This document shows positions 34,092-43,112 of a DNA stretch of 64,000 nt, piece after piece. The DNA is from Poriferisodalis sp965203655 (GTDB lineage Bacteria; Actinomycetota; Acidimicrobiia; Acidimicrobiales; Poriferisodalaceae), in assembly GCF_965203655.1 (NCBI RefSeq), contig NZ_CBDBDD010000009.1, forward strand, positions 744,001 to 808,000, written 5' to 3'. The notes beneath the pieces were generated by a model. The model worked only from the letters and a program-made list of their open reading frames with translations, was not told the DNA's origin and made no database searches. The translations under genes and the position numbers were made by a program. How positions within the stretch are numbered: the first letter of the stretch is position 1; each line of letters begins with the position of its first letter.

Positions 34092-36469
34092 CGCCGATCT
34101 CCTGCTGTTGCGGCGGCCCGGCTCCGGCGGTGCGACCGGTCGAGGCGCTCGGTGCTGGCGCGCACACCGAAGCGCGGCGCGATGGGCAGCAGCGGCCGGG
34201 GTCCGCCGGGGGCGCGCTCCCAGTTCTCGCACAGCCACCCTCGCTTGTCGGCGATGGTGACCAACCGGGTCTCGGGGTTCACTGCGACGGGATAGCCCAC
34301 GGCCTCCAGCATGGGCATGTCCGAGGCCGCATCTGCGTACGCCACGCCCTGGGACAGTTCGAAGCCCTCGGCCTCGGCCCAGTCCACCATCATCTGGGCG
34401 CGTACCTCCCCGGTGGGTGGGACATCGATCATCTCGCCGGTATAGCGCCCCTCGCGGCTGTCGATGCGCGCAGCGATGATGTGGTCGAACAGGGGTGCCA
34501 ACGGGTTGACTGCCAGTTCGAGTGCGCCGGTGATGAGCACTGTTCGATGGCCGGCAGCCCGGTGCTCGCGCACCCGCCGCAGCCCCGCCGGGAAGGCCTT
34601 GGTCAGAAAGAGGTGGCTGAGCATCTCCGCAGCGTCTGCATCGAGCTGGCCCACAGGCGCGCCCCGGTAGCGACGGTAGAAGTGACGCAGGAAGTCGGTG
34701 CGGTCGCGCCGGTCGCGCCGCCACAGTCCGGGAGTCTCAGCGAGGGTGCGCAGTGCGAACCTCACCCGCTGGGATGTGTCCAGCCGGCGGGTGGCGAGCC
34801 AGGCGTAGGTCTCGACGACATTGCTGGCGATCAGGGTGTTCTCGAGGTCGAATGCGGCGAAGTGGCGGGCCGGGTCCAGCACTGCGGTGCGCAGCCGCTC
34901 GTTGCGGCTGGGCCCGGTGCGGGGCTGGGGCGTGGTCTTGACACGAGCCTGGGTGATGACCGTCGGAAGATGTACATCGGCGATGTAACCCGGCCAGTCG
35001 ATGACCCGGGGATCGAAGCCGAACCGCTCCCGATCGGCGTCAGGCAGCGAATCCCACAAGTCCAGCGTCCGGTCGATGCTGTACAGCGCCTCGCACTTGC
35101 CGTACGCGCCGTAGAGCTGCACGTAGTCGCGGATCTGCTCGAGCCCAGCGCGACGCTGCGCGAGGCGCACGGTGAAGTCGTTGCGGCCCCGCATCGGCAG
35201 GTGGTTGACGATCTTCTCCGCAGTGTTGAAGACCGTCATGGCTCGGTCGAGCTGCTCTTCCAGCCCGCTCGAACCCGCATAGCGCCACTGTGTGCTGGCA
35301 GTGGGATGACCCTTGGCGTCATACACAGGGTGATCCTGGAACCACTTCATCGTCGTCTCGGTCAGCACTTTGAACCGCAGCGGGTTCACTGCCCCCGAGG
35401 CCACCTGGAAGATCTCCGGATCGGGCGTGGGCCCCTGGGCGGCCACAGCGATGATGGCTGCGGCCACCATGTCGACGGGGATGACGTCGATGACACCCTC
35501 GGGGTAGCCGGGAAAGGTGTCCAGCTCGCCTTTCGCGAACGACACGAAGAGCGGCTCAGCCATGCGGAAGCCGCGAATCCAGCCCGGTGACGGCTCGCTG
35601 AACGCCGATTCGATGATCGACGGGCGCACGATGGTGATGGGCACCCCGCCCCGCAGTTCCACCAGGGCCTGCTCGCCAAGCGCTTTGGAGTACGTGTACA
35701 CGTCGGGCCAGCCGAGCGAGGTGGCGCGACTGCGGCCGGCCGTCACCATCTCGTCGTCCACCCACTCGCGGCGCAGCTGCTCGGTCTTGGCGGCGAGCAT
35801 GGGCAGCCCGGCGGGACCGAGCTCCTCACGGGCGTCGCGGTGAAAACGGCGCAGACGGTCTGGCGCCCGGCTGGCTGCATCGAGATCGGCGCGGGTGCGA
35901 CGCGCCGCGGACACCTCGGACCGCCAGTCGATGTCCATCGAGAACGGCGTGTCGGCGAGGAACACTTCGGCCGCCGAGCCGCGCCGGTTGCCGGCGACGT
36001 AGCACGTTGACACGGCGATGAGGTGTGGGGCGGTTCCCTCGGCCTGGCAGGCCTCGAGCAATCGGTTGGGGCCGAGCAGGTTGGTCTCGATGGAGGCGTC
36101 CAGCGGGCTGTCGAAGCTGACCGTCGCGGCGGCGTGAATGATGATGTCGCACGAGCACAGCAGCTCGCGGTCATCGTCGGACAGTGCCAGCCCGTCGATG
36201 CTGACATCGCCGGACACGACGGCGATGCGGCGCTCGCAGATGTCGTCGAAGTCGTCTGCCCAGGCTGCGCGCAGGCGGTCGAAGGCATCGTTTCGCAGCA
36301 CTTCTCGCTCGACCCGGCGGCGCACGTTGGTGCGGCGACCGGGCCGCACCACGAGCACCAGTTCGCAATCGGGGACTGAGCGGAGCAGCCGCTCGACGAG
36401 CGCCGTGCCCAAGAACCCGGTCGCACCGGTGATGGCGATGCGCTTGCCGGTCAAGGCGTCGGCGATCAC
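34088..36469 (-). CDS. Fatty acyl-CoA reductase fused to a HAD-IB domain
   Basis: A 793-residue two-domain protein. Residues 1 to about 370 form an NAD(P)-binding extended SDR like fatty acyl-CoA reductases: AITGATGFLGTALVERLL at the N-terminus, IIHAAATVSFD, and YTYSK as the YxxxK motif. A FAR_C-like helical segment follows. From about residue 550 a HAD-superfamily IB domain begins (AAFDLENTLIASN), with TVLITGALE and GVAYADAASDMPMLEAVGYPVAVN. The HAD general-acid Asp is replaced by Glu (DLE in place of DxD). Mycobacteria have comparable reductase and HAD genes. It probably reduces long-chain acyl-CoA to aldehyde or alcohol. Confidence 0.83.
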   Translation of the reverse strand: MIADALTGKRIAITGATGFLGTALVERLLRSVPDCELVLVVRPGRRTNVRRRVEREVLRNDAFDRLRAAWADDFDDICERRIAVVSGDVSIDGLALSDDDRELLCSCDIIIHAAATVSFDSPLDASIETNLLGPNRLLEACQAEGTAPHLIAVSTCYVAGNRRGSAAEVFLADTPFSMDIDWRSEVSAARRTRADLDAASRAPDRLRRFHRDAREELGPAGLPMLAAKTEQLRREWVDDEMVTAGRSRATSLGWPDVYTYSKALGEQALVELRGGVPITIVRPSIIESAFSEPSPGWIRGFRMAEPLFVSFAKGELDTFPGYPEGVIDVIPVDMVAAAIIAVAAQGPTPDPEIFQVASGAVNPLRFKVLTETTMKWFQDHPVYDAKGHPTASTQWRYAGSSGLEEQLDRAMTVFNTAEKIVNHLPMRGRNDFTVRLAQRRAGLEQIRDYVQLYGAYGKCEALYSIDRTLDLWDSLPDADRERFGFDPRVIDWPGYIADVHLPTVITQARVKTTPQPRTGPSRNERLRTAVLDPARHFAAFDLENTLIASNVVETYAWLATRRLDTSQRVRFALRTLAETPGLWRRDRRDRTDFLRHFYRRYRGAPVGQLDADAAEMLSHLFLTKAFPAGLRRVREHRAAGHRTVLITGALELAVNPLAPLFDHIIAARIDSREGRYTGEMIDVPPTGEVRAQMMVDWAEAEGFELSQGVAYADAASDMPMLEAVGYPVAVNPETRLVTIADKRGWLCENWERAPGGPRPLLPIAPRFGVRASTERLDRSHRRSRAAATAGDRR

Positions 36470-36524
36470 GACGTGTTGTTTAGCCCCATCAGGGGCCGAA
36501 TACGCGCACAGCGGCCGAAAACGC

Positions 36525-37535
36525 TCATGCAGACGGCTCAGCGGTTATCTCGGCAAACAGCCGGGCGCAGGCTCTGACGGCCCGCCAGCCGCACGACAGA
36601 GCGAAGCGCTCATAGTCGCTTCCGGGTGCTCCGAAGGTGGCGAGATCCCGGCAGGCGGGCGCGTCGGCTGCCCCGCACAGCCGCCAGAGCTGGTCCAGAT
36701 AGTCGTCGTCGCCGGGGGGAGGGTCCTGCGGCGATCGGCCCGCGAGCGCTGGCGGTGGGCCGTCGTCGCCCACCAGCAGCGTGCAATCGCGGGTGGTGCG
36801 GCCCCCGCAGGTCCAACCGAAGCTGGCGTACGCCGAGCCGCCCGGCGCCGACAGCACGAGCTGCGCGCAGGCACGGGCGCTGCCCTGCCCGCATGCATCC
36901 CACCATCGGTCCAACTCGGCGATATTGCCTGGCGCCCGCGAGTCGGGCCCGAATTCGATGCCCAGCAGACCTGCGTCGGCGCCCGGATCTCCGAGCAGCG
37001 CGCTGCAGTGCAGGTTCTCGCGGCCGCCGCAGCTGAATGCGAATGCCTCGTAGTCGCTGCCCGGGGAGGATTCGAAGAGCAGCGCGTTGCACGCGCTGGC
37101 CGAGCCCTGCCCGCAGGCGATCCACAGCCCGTCCAGGTACGGATCGTCCCCGGGCGGTGCGTCGGCGGGGTCGAAAAGCGCCGGGGCGCGCACCAGCGCC
37201 GCGGGCAGCGCCGCGTCGCGCTCCTGCGCCGGCGAGCGGATGGTCGTGTCGAGTGGCACGGCGTCGTCGGGTGTGCCGCCGCCGAGGGCGCAGATGTCCC
37301 GTGCGATGTCGGCCAGTGGTTCGTCGGCGGGGTCCAGCGGCAGCGACACTTCGTCGACCCCGAGGGCGGCTGCCAGGCGAGCGCGTTCGCAGTCGTTCAG
37401 ATCGGCATTCCCGCTGCCGCCGCCGCTGTCCGTGGAGGGCCCCGACGAGGTGCACCCCGCCAGCAGCAGTGCTGCAGCACACGCAAGAACGACAGGGCGA
37501 GAGGGGGCCCCTGCGCTGGCTGCGCGGCGGTACAT
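36525..37535 (-). CDS. Lipoprotein with three Cys-rich repeats
   Basis: A 336-residue putative lipoprotein: lipobox LLLAGC near residues 23-28, then a Ser/Gly linker. After an acidic region come three repeats of about 55 residues, starting near residues 128, 198 and 272. Their shared pattern is YLDxLWxxCGxGxxxACxxL, a PxGSxYExF stretch, then SCGGRxxxxCxxL, with four Cys per repeat. Similar repeat-bearing secreted proteins occur across actinobacteria, function unknown. The paired cysteines suggest disulfides outside the membrane. The gene follows ddl by five bases, so it is likely co-expressed with wall-synthesis genes. Confidence 0.75.
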   Translation of the reverse strand: MYRRAASAGAPSRPVVLACAAALLLAGCTSSGPSTDSGGGSGNADLNDCERARLAAALGVDEVSLPLDPADEPLADIARDICALGGGTPDDAVPLDTTIRSPAQERDAALPAALVRAPALFDPADAPPGDDPYLDGLWIACGQGSASACNALLFESSPGSDYEAFAFSCGGRENLHCSALLGDPGADAGLLGIEFGPDSRAPGNIAELDRWWDACGQGSARACAQLVLSAPGGSAYASFGWTCGGRTTRDCTLLVGDDGPPPALAGRSPQDPPPGDDDYLDQLWRLCGAADAPACRDLATFGAPGSDYERFALSCGWRAVRACARLFAEITAEPSA

Positions 37536-37540
37536 CGCCG

Positions 37541-38665
37541 CTATGCCAGCTTCGCGGCGATGGTCCCCACGGAGCGCAAGGCGGTGCCGTCGGCCCCCTG
37601 GGTGACGAAGCGGCGAGTCGGCCCGTCCAGCGCTTCCGCGATCAGATCATCGAGCAGCCCGATCAGGCTGTCGCCCTCGTTCGACCAGAAGTACCAGCTC
37701 AATGAACCAGGAATCGGGTTGATCTCGTTCACCCAGAGCCCCGCGGGGTTGTCGCCGCCGTCCCAGAGGAAGTCGATGCGCATCACCGACCGGGCCATGA
37801 CGAGGCGAGCCACTTCGGCAGCTGCCGCCCTCAGTGCTGCTTCGATGGGTTGGGGAAGCGTTGCGGGCAGCTCACGCGGCGCGGTGGCCATGCCGCCTCC
37901 GCCTGTGAGGTACTTCTGGGCGTAGGTGTAGATCGTGCTGTCACTGCGCACCGGCCGCTCGACGGCGCTGAGCCGCAGCTCGGGCCAGGTCCGCACGGAG
38001 ATGTTCAGGTCGATGATGTCGGTGAGGTAGCGCTGCACGACTGCCCCGTCGCGCAGCAGCGGCGACGTGCCAGCGAGGGCCCGGGCCGTTGCGAGGTCCT
38101 CGACGATCTCGATGCCGATCGACGAACCGCCGAAGCGCGGCTTCACGATGAGCGGGCCGCCGGCAAGGTCGGCCACCACGCCGTCTGCGGGCGCGTCAGG
38201 TGTCAGCAGCCACAGCGGCAGCGCGGGCAGTCCCGCCCCGGCGACGGCGCCGCTGAAGGCGAGCTTGTCCATGCAGATCGCTGCGCTGGCCTGCCCCGGA
38301 CCGGTGTAGGCGACACCTGCGAGATCCAACGCGGCCGGCAGCCCGCCGTCTTCGCCGGGTCCGCCGTGACAGCAGTTCACAATGACGTCGACCGGCACCG
38401 GTCGGCGGCGCCGATCGGCCCGCACGAAGCCGACGCCGGGACGCCCCACCAGCTCGAGCTCGCTGGAGCCCCGCGGCACCCCGTCCGCGAACGCCGACGC
38501 TTCGAGCCCGGGGTCCACCTCGTGCCACGAACCCGTCGGTGACCAGTACAGCGCTACCGGATCGCGCCCGGCCTCGTCGAGCGCGTGGACGGCCTGCAGC
38601 CCCGTGAGGATCGAGATGTCGTGCTCGGGCGACGGGCCGCCGAAGCAGATGCCGGGACGGGTCAT
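37541..38665 (-). CDS. ddl: D-alanine-D-alanine ligase family protein
   Basis: ATP-grasp ligase of 374 residues. ICFGGPSPEHDISILTGLQAV is the N-terminal Ddl signature. VIVNCCHGGPGEDGGLPAALDLAGVAYTGPG, PLIVKPRFGGSSIGIEIV and LWVNEINPIPGSLSWYFWS complete the core. The usual HGxxGE appears as HGGPGED. The sequence is divergent from housekeeping Ddl, so dipeptide specificity (D-Ala-D-Ala or a depsipeptide) is uncertain. The gene sits 65 bases after a MurF-like gene and five before the Cys-repeat lipoprotein gene, consistent with a cell-wall operon. Confidence 0.82.
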   Translation of the reverse strand: MTRPGICFGGPSPEHDISILTGLQAVHALDEAGRDPVALYWSPTGSWHEVDPGLEASAFADGVPRGSSELELVGRPGVGFVRADRRRRPVPVDVIVNCCHGGPGEDGGLPAALDLAGVAYTGPGQASAAICMDKLAFSGAVAGAGLPALPLWLLTPDAPADGVVADLAGGPLIVKPRFGGSSIGIEIVEDLATARALAGTSPLLRDGAVVQRYLTDIIDLNISVRTWPELRLSAVERPVRSDSTIYTYAQKYLTGGGGMATAPRELPATLPQPIEAALRAAAAEVARLVMARSVMRIDFLWDGGDNPAGLWVNEINPIPGSLSWYFWSNEGDSLIGLLDDLIAEALDGPTRRFVTQGADGTALRSVGTIAAKLA

Positions 38666-38730
38666 GGTGCTGACCCCGGTGATCTCAGCCGACTGGGCAT
38701 CGGGGCAATGTTCTCATGGGAACCGGGTGC

Positions 38731-40389
38731 TCAGGGGTAGTGGTCGGGGAGGTCGTTCTCGTAGAGCACCGCGTCTCCCGACTGCAGGTGAGCGCGCACC
38801 CAGCGCACAGCTTCATCGCGATCCGCAACGCAGCGGACCGTGGCACGGGCATCGGAGCGGTCGTGCACCAGGCTGCGCGCGCCCCGGCCCCGTGTCGCCC
38901 GCCGCGCGGTGGCGCTGTCCCAGCCGGCCGCGCCGCCCAGCAGCGCAGTGCGGTTGGTGCGACCCACGATGAGAACATCGTCGGCGATCCGGGCGGCGTG
39001 CTCGCCCAGCAGGCGGTTCTCGTGCGCTTGAGTGCGCCCGAGCTCGACCATGCCGGGAGTGACCACGACGCGCCGACCGGCTTCGGTGTTGGCCAGCATC
39101 CCCAGGGCGGCGCGAGCGCCGGCGGGATTGGAGTTGTACGTGTCGTCGATCACCATGACGCCGCCTTCGCTGTGCGCAGCCGTGCGGCGATGCTCGGGAG
39201 TCGGCAGGTCGGCGAGCCGGCGAGCGATGTCCTCATCGGACACGCCGAGCACCGAGGCTGCGGCCACAGCACACGCCACGTTGCCCGGCGCGGCATGGCC
39301 GAGCGGTCGGGTGTCGATTTCCCGCCCGAACACCATGATGCGGCGCGGCACGGTGGCCTCGTCGACGAGCTCCTCGAAGGAGGCGTCGGGCGTCGGCTCC
39401 GCACCGGGTACGTCTGCGGTCGCATCCACGCGCAGCACCGCCACGTCCGCGCCGGCGTCCTGGGTCGAGCAGCGGATGACGCGCAGCCCCGAGGCGGCCA
39501 GCCGATCGGCCTCGGCCCCCAAGCCGTAGGCATCGATGTTGAGGATCGCTGTGCGGCTCGTGGCGAAGATCTCGGCCTTGGCAGCCACGATGCGATCGAG
39601 GCTGCCGAAACGCTCGAGATGCACGGGCCCGATCGACGCGAGGATCGACACCGACGGCCGGACCCATTTGGTCATGGCGGCGATCTCGCCGACAGAGAAC
39701 GTGCCCATCTCGGCGATGAACACCTCGGTGCCCAGCGCGAGTTGTTCGTTGACGCTGCGGGACACGCCGGCGGTGTTGTTGAAGCTCGCCGGCGTCGCGA
39801 TCACCGATCGGGTTCCCTCCACGAGCTGGCGCAGGTAGCCCTTGATCGTGGTCTTGCCGTACGACCCGGTGATGGCCACGCGCACCGGATCGATGCGTTC
39901 GAGCCGCTGCTGAGCACGGTGGACCCAGCGGCGCGACAGCACCGCTTCGAACGGTGCCAGAAGCGCCAGCGAGACATCGGTCCACAGCGGCATGCCGAAC
40001 AGCAGCACTGCCAGCACCGGTGCCGCCAGCCCCGCGGCCAGACCCACGCCCACCAGCACCGACCACAGCAGCGCCAGCGTCGTCGCCAGCGTTGCGAGGC
40101 GGCGGGTCCACGCCAGCGGGCTCGTGCGTCCCCGTATGTCGAGGCCCTGCGGCCCGATCACCACCGCTGCCGCCGTGATCGACGGCGCCCACCAGTACGT
40201 GCCGCTCAGCACCACGCCGGCCGCCGCCGCTGCCAACCACACGCGGTTGGGCCAGTCGAGCAGCCACCAGCGCCGGGCGAAGCGCGAGGTACGTCCGATG
40301 CCGTAGTGCTCGCGCTGGGCAACACGGAGCCAGCGACCCGCACTGACCGCACCGGCTGCGACCGACGTCCACAGCACGACCTGATTCAT
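38731..40389 (-). CDS. murF: Membrane-anchored MurF-like Mur ligase
   Basis: A 552-residue Mur ligase family protein. The central ATP-binding domain starts near residue 168 (VRVAITGSYGKTTIKGYL), followed by FNNTAGVSRSVNEQL, EMGTFSVGEIAAMTKWVRPSVSILASIGPVHLERFGS and the C-terminal VMVIDDTYNSNPAGARAAL and VVTPGMVELG. These are MurF features, for adding D-Ala-D-Ala to the UDP-MurNAc-tripeptide. The usual N-terminal UDP-MurNAc-binding domain is missing; instead residues 1-150 hold several membrane segments (VWLAAAAAGVVLSGTYWW, LATTLALLWSVLVGVGLAAGL). It may therefore use a membrane-bound substrate. It is paired with ddl. Confidence 0.8.
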   Translation of the reverse strand: MNQVVLWTSVAAGAVSAGRWLRVAQREHYGIGRTSRFARRWWLLDWPNRVWLAAAAAGVVLSGTYWWAPSITAAAVVIGPQGLDIRGRTSPLAWTRRLATLATTLALLWSVLVGVGLAAGLAAPVLAVLLFGMPLWTDVSLALLAPFEAVLSRRWVHRAQQRLERIDPVRVAITGSYGKTTIKGYLRQLVEGTRSVIATPASFNNTAGVSRSVNEQLALGTEVFIAEMGTFSVGEIAAMTKWVRPSVSILASIGPVHLERFGSLDRIVAAKAEIFATSRTAILNIDAYGLGAEADRLAASGLRVIRCSTQDAGADVAVLRVDATADVPGAEPTPDASFEELVDEATVPRRIMVFGREIDTRPLGHAAPGNVACAVAAASVLGVSDEDIARRLADLPTPEHRRTAAHSEGGVMVIDDTYNSNPAGARAALGMLANTEAGRRVVVTPGMVELGRTQAHENRLLGEHAARIADDVLIVGRTNRTALLGGAAGWDSATARRATRGRGARSLVHDRSDARATVRCVADRDEAVRWVRAHLQSGDAVLYENDLPDHYP

Positions 40390-40472
40390 CTCGCCCAGTT
40401 CATCCGGTGCAGCTCACCAGCGGCATGTCATCAGAGCCGATCTGTCAGCGCCACCACATTCGGCGCTGCCCA

Positions 40473-41171
40473 TTATGGCGACCGGAGCTGCCGCACGACA
40501 GCATCGGCAAGCGCGCCGGGGGCCTCGGTGGGCACATCGTGCCCGACGCCATCAAGCACCGTCAGCCGCGGGTCGGCGAGCAGCCCCGCTGCGCGCTCAG
40601 CGACCTCGACGGGCACCTCGTCGTCCTGGTGGCCCCACACGAGTTCGACGGGCTGGGAAATCCGGCCGAGCTGTTCTTCATAGGTCTCGTTGACGGCAGT
40701 GACGAGCACGTCGCGCATGACGCCGCTCGCGCGCCGGTAGTCCGCGCTGCCGTACCGCTGCCGCATGCGCTCCATCGTGTCCTCGCCGAGCAGCCGGCGG
40801 CGATGCAATCCCAGCGCGATCCGGTAGCGCAGTGCTGGTCGTGCAGCAGGACGGTCGGTGCGCCGCAGCAACGGCACACCGCAGAGCACCAGCGCCGCCA
40901 CAGCGTCAGGGAACCGGGACGCCAACTCGACCGCTATCCGTCCTCCGAAGCTGTGCCCGACCAGGGTGACCCGCGGGCCGCACTCACCCAGGACCGGGTG
41001 CACCATCTCCGCATAGCCTGCGGCGCCGCGCGGTGCGTCCGGCGCTGGGCTGGCCCCGAACCCGGGCAGATCGAGCGCGATGGCGCCGGTGCCTGGGTGC
41101 GTCTCGACCAGACCGGTCAGGGCCGCATCGAAGTCGCTGTGGCTTCGGCCCCAGCCATGCAGCGCCAGCAC
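40473..41171 (-). CDS. Alpha/beta-fold hydrolase
   Basis: A 232-residue alpha/beta hydrolase. LALHGWGRSHSDF gives the oxyanion-hole HG motif, LVGHSFGGRIAVEL carries the nucleophile Ser, VWGHQDDEVP the acid and LDGVGHDVPTEAP the His. The annotated GTG 41171 starts very close to the HGWG strand. In-frame sequence upstream to about 41240 (LFGSRLGSQPAG) looks like a genuine first strand, but no ATG, GTG or TTG lies there, so a non-standard or coupled start near the leuA stop is possible. It lies between leuA and murF on the same strand. Confidence 0.78.
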   Translation of the reverse strand: MLALHGWGRSHSDFDAALTGLVETHPGTGAIALDLPGFGASPAPDAPRGAAGYAEMVHPVLGECGPRVTLVGHSFGGRIAVELASRFPDAVAALVLCGVPLLRRTDRPAARPALRYRIALGLHRRRLLGEDTMERMRQRYGSADYRRASGVMRDVLVTAVNETYEEQLGRISQPVELVWGHQDDEVPVEVAERAAGLLADPRLTVLDGVGHDVPTEAPGALADAVVRQLRSP

Positions 41172-41236
41172 GCCGGCGGGCTGGCTGCCGAGGCGGCTGC
41201 CGAACAGGGTGCCGCCGGCGAAGCTGGAGAGCGGGC

Positions 41237-42964
41237 TCAGCGGGCGAGCGCTCCGGAATCGGGCCCAGGGTGCGACCGGTTGATTGCCGACAGCAGGGCC
41301 CGGAAGCTGGCCGTGACGATGTTGGGGTGCAGTCCCACTCCCCAGTACACGTCACGGGTCGGGGTCTCGATCTCCACATAGGCCGCAGCGGTGGCGTCAG
41401 CACCAGCCCCGACGGCGTGCTCGTGGTAGTCGACGAGGCTGACATCGATGCCCAGCGCATCGCCCAAGGCAGTCTTGAACGCCGACAGCGGGCCGTTGCC
41501 GCGCCCCTTCGCCCGTACCTCGCCGTCGGGTCCTTTGATCGTTGCCTCCACCTCGGACTCATCTGAGGACTCCGAGTCGAAGTAGCTGCGGTGCCCGACG
41601 TAGGTGTACGGCGACTCGGCGTGCAGGTACGTCTCGTCGAAGGTCTTCTTGATGGCCTCCGGCAGGATCTCGCCGCCCTCGTCGGTGATCGCTTGGATCA
41701 CACTGCTGAACTCGATCTGCAGCCGGCGCGGCAGGTCGAGGCCGAAGCTGTTCTTCATGACGTAGGCCACGCCGCCCTTGCCCGACTGGCTGTTGACGCG
41801 GATGACGTCCTGGTAGGTGCGCCCCACGTGCGCCGGATCGATCGGCAGGTAGGGCACCTCCCAGAAGTCGTAATCGTCTGCCAGCGCTTCGAACCCCTTC
41901 TTGATGGCGTCCTGGTGACTGCCGCTGAACGCCGTGTACACCAGGTCGCCGCCGTAGGGATGGCGGGGATGCACCGGCAGCTGGTTGCAGTACTCCGCGA
42001 TGCGGCGCAGGTGGTCGATGTGACTGACATCCAGCTCGGGATCGACGCCCTGGCTGAACAGGTTCATGGCCAGCGTGATGATGTCGACGTTGCCGGTCCG
42101 CTCGCCGTTGCCGAACAGGGTGCCCTCGACCCGGTCAGCGCCTGCCATCACACCGAACTCTGCCGCTGCCACGCCGCAGCCGCGGTCGTTGTGGGGGTGC
42201 AGCGACAGTACGACGGCATCGCGATGGTCCACGTTTCGATGGAAGTACTCGATGAGGTCGCCGTAGGTATTCGGGGTCGCCATCTCCACTGTGGCGGGCA
42301 GGTTCAGGATGATCGGATCCTCGGCGGTGGCGCCCCATTCCGCGCTGACGGAGTTGCACACCTCGAGCGCGAAGTCGATCTCGGTGCCGGTGAACGACTC
42401 GGGCGAGTACTCGAAGCGGATCTCCCCGCCCTCATGACGCTGAGCCAGCTCCTTGCAGAGCCGGGTGCCGGAGATGGCGATGTCGCGGATGCCCTCTTTG
42501 TCCAGCCGGTACACCACCCGGCGCTGCAGCTCCGACGTCGGGTTGTACAGGTGCACAATCGCCTTCTTCGCCCCGGCGATCGACTCGTAGGTCCGCTCGA
42601 TCAGCTCTGGCCGGCTCTGCGTGAGCACCTGGATCCAGACGTCGTCGGGTACCAGATCCTCCTCGACGAGCATGCGGCAGAACTCGAAATCGGGCGCGGA
42701 GGCTGACGGGAACCCCACCTCGATCTCCTTGAAGCCCATCTCGACCAGCACCTCGAACATCTGGCGCTTGCGCGGCACGTCCATCGGATCGATGAGGGCT
42801 TGGTTGCCGTCACGCAGGTCCACCGAGCACCACAGCGGCGCCTCGGAGATGATCCTGTCCGGCCAGGTGCGGTCGGGAAGATCTGCCGGGTAGGCGTAGG
42901 TGCCATAGAGGCGGTACGGCATCGAGCTGGGCTGCTGGGCGCTGATGCGCTTCACGTCTGCCAT
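41237..42964 (-). CDS. leuA: 2-isopropylmalate synthase
   Basis: First enzyme of leucine biosynthesis, 575 residues, of the longer LeuA2/actinobacterial type. It joins acetyl-CoA and 2-oxoisovalerate. CSVDLRDGNQAL (metal/substrate Arg-Asp), EVGFPSASAPDFEF, LHPHNDRGCGVAAAEFGVMAGADRVEGTLFGNGERTGNVD (metal His and GNGERTGN) and the C-terminal regulatory domain with GKGNGPLSAFKTAL-like features (GRGNGPLSAFKTALGD) are evident. Expression should be controlled by the leader-peptide attenuator at 43054-43183. The downstream hydrolase gene follows by 65 bases. Confidence 0.94.
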   Translation of the reverse strand: MADVKRISAQQPSSMPYRLYGTYAYPADLPDRTWPDRIISEAPLWCSVDLRDGNQALIDPMDVPRKRQMFEVLVEMGFKEIEVGFPSASAPDFEFCRMLVEEDLVPDDVWIQVLTQSRPELIERTYESIAGAKKAIVHLYNPTSELQRRVVYRLDKEGIRDIAISGTRLCKELAQRHEGGEIRFEYSPESFTGTEIDFALEVCNSVSAEWGATAEDPIILNLPATVEMATPNTYGDLIEYFHRNVDHRDAVVLSLHPHNDRGCGVAAAEFGVMAGADRVEGTLFGNGERTGNVDIITLAMNLFSQGVDPELDVSHIDHLRRIAEYCNQLPVHPRHPYGGDLVYTAFSGSHQDAIKKGFEALADDYDFWEVPYLPIDPAHVGRTYQDVIRVNSQSGKGGVAYVMKNSFGLDLPRRLQIEFSSVIQAITDEGGEILPEAIKKTFDETYLHAESPYTYVGHRSYFDSESSDESEVEATIKGPDGEVRAKGRGNGPLSAFKTALGDALGIDVSLVDYHEHAVGAGADATAAAYVEIETPTRDVYWGVGLHPNIVTASFRALLSAINRSHPGPDSGALAR

Positions 42965-43053
42965 GGGAATCTCCTGTGGTCGGGGGCTGTCGTTCGGGGT
43001 TCTGAGGATTCGGATTAGTGGGTTTCGGGCGGATCGGTCGTGTTCGGGCCACG

Positions 43054-43112
43054 AAAAAACCCCCTGGCCCGGAGGCGCAGGAGGTTGGGCGAGGACCTGT
43101 GCGGTCCCCGCC
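43054..43112 (-). promoter_or_regulatory. Leucine attenuator (competing hairpins and terminator)
   Basis: Directly after the leader-peptide stop, a 10-bp stem (43103-43112 with 43088-43097, loop of five) forms. It is followed by a second stem, AACCTCC (43086-43080) with GGGGGTT (43064-43058), ending in six T residues (43059-43054). An internal 5-bp version, CCTCC/GGGGG around GGGCCA, is also possible. Ribosome stalling at the Leu codons upstream would favour read-through into leuA. The terminator ends 90 bases before the leuA start. Confidence 0.7.
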
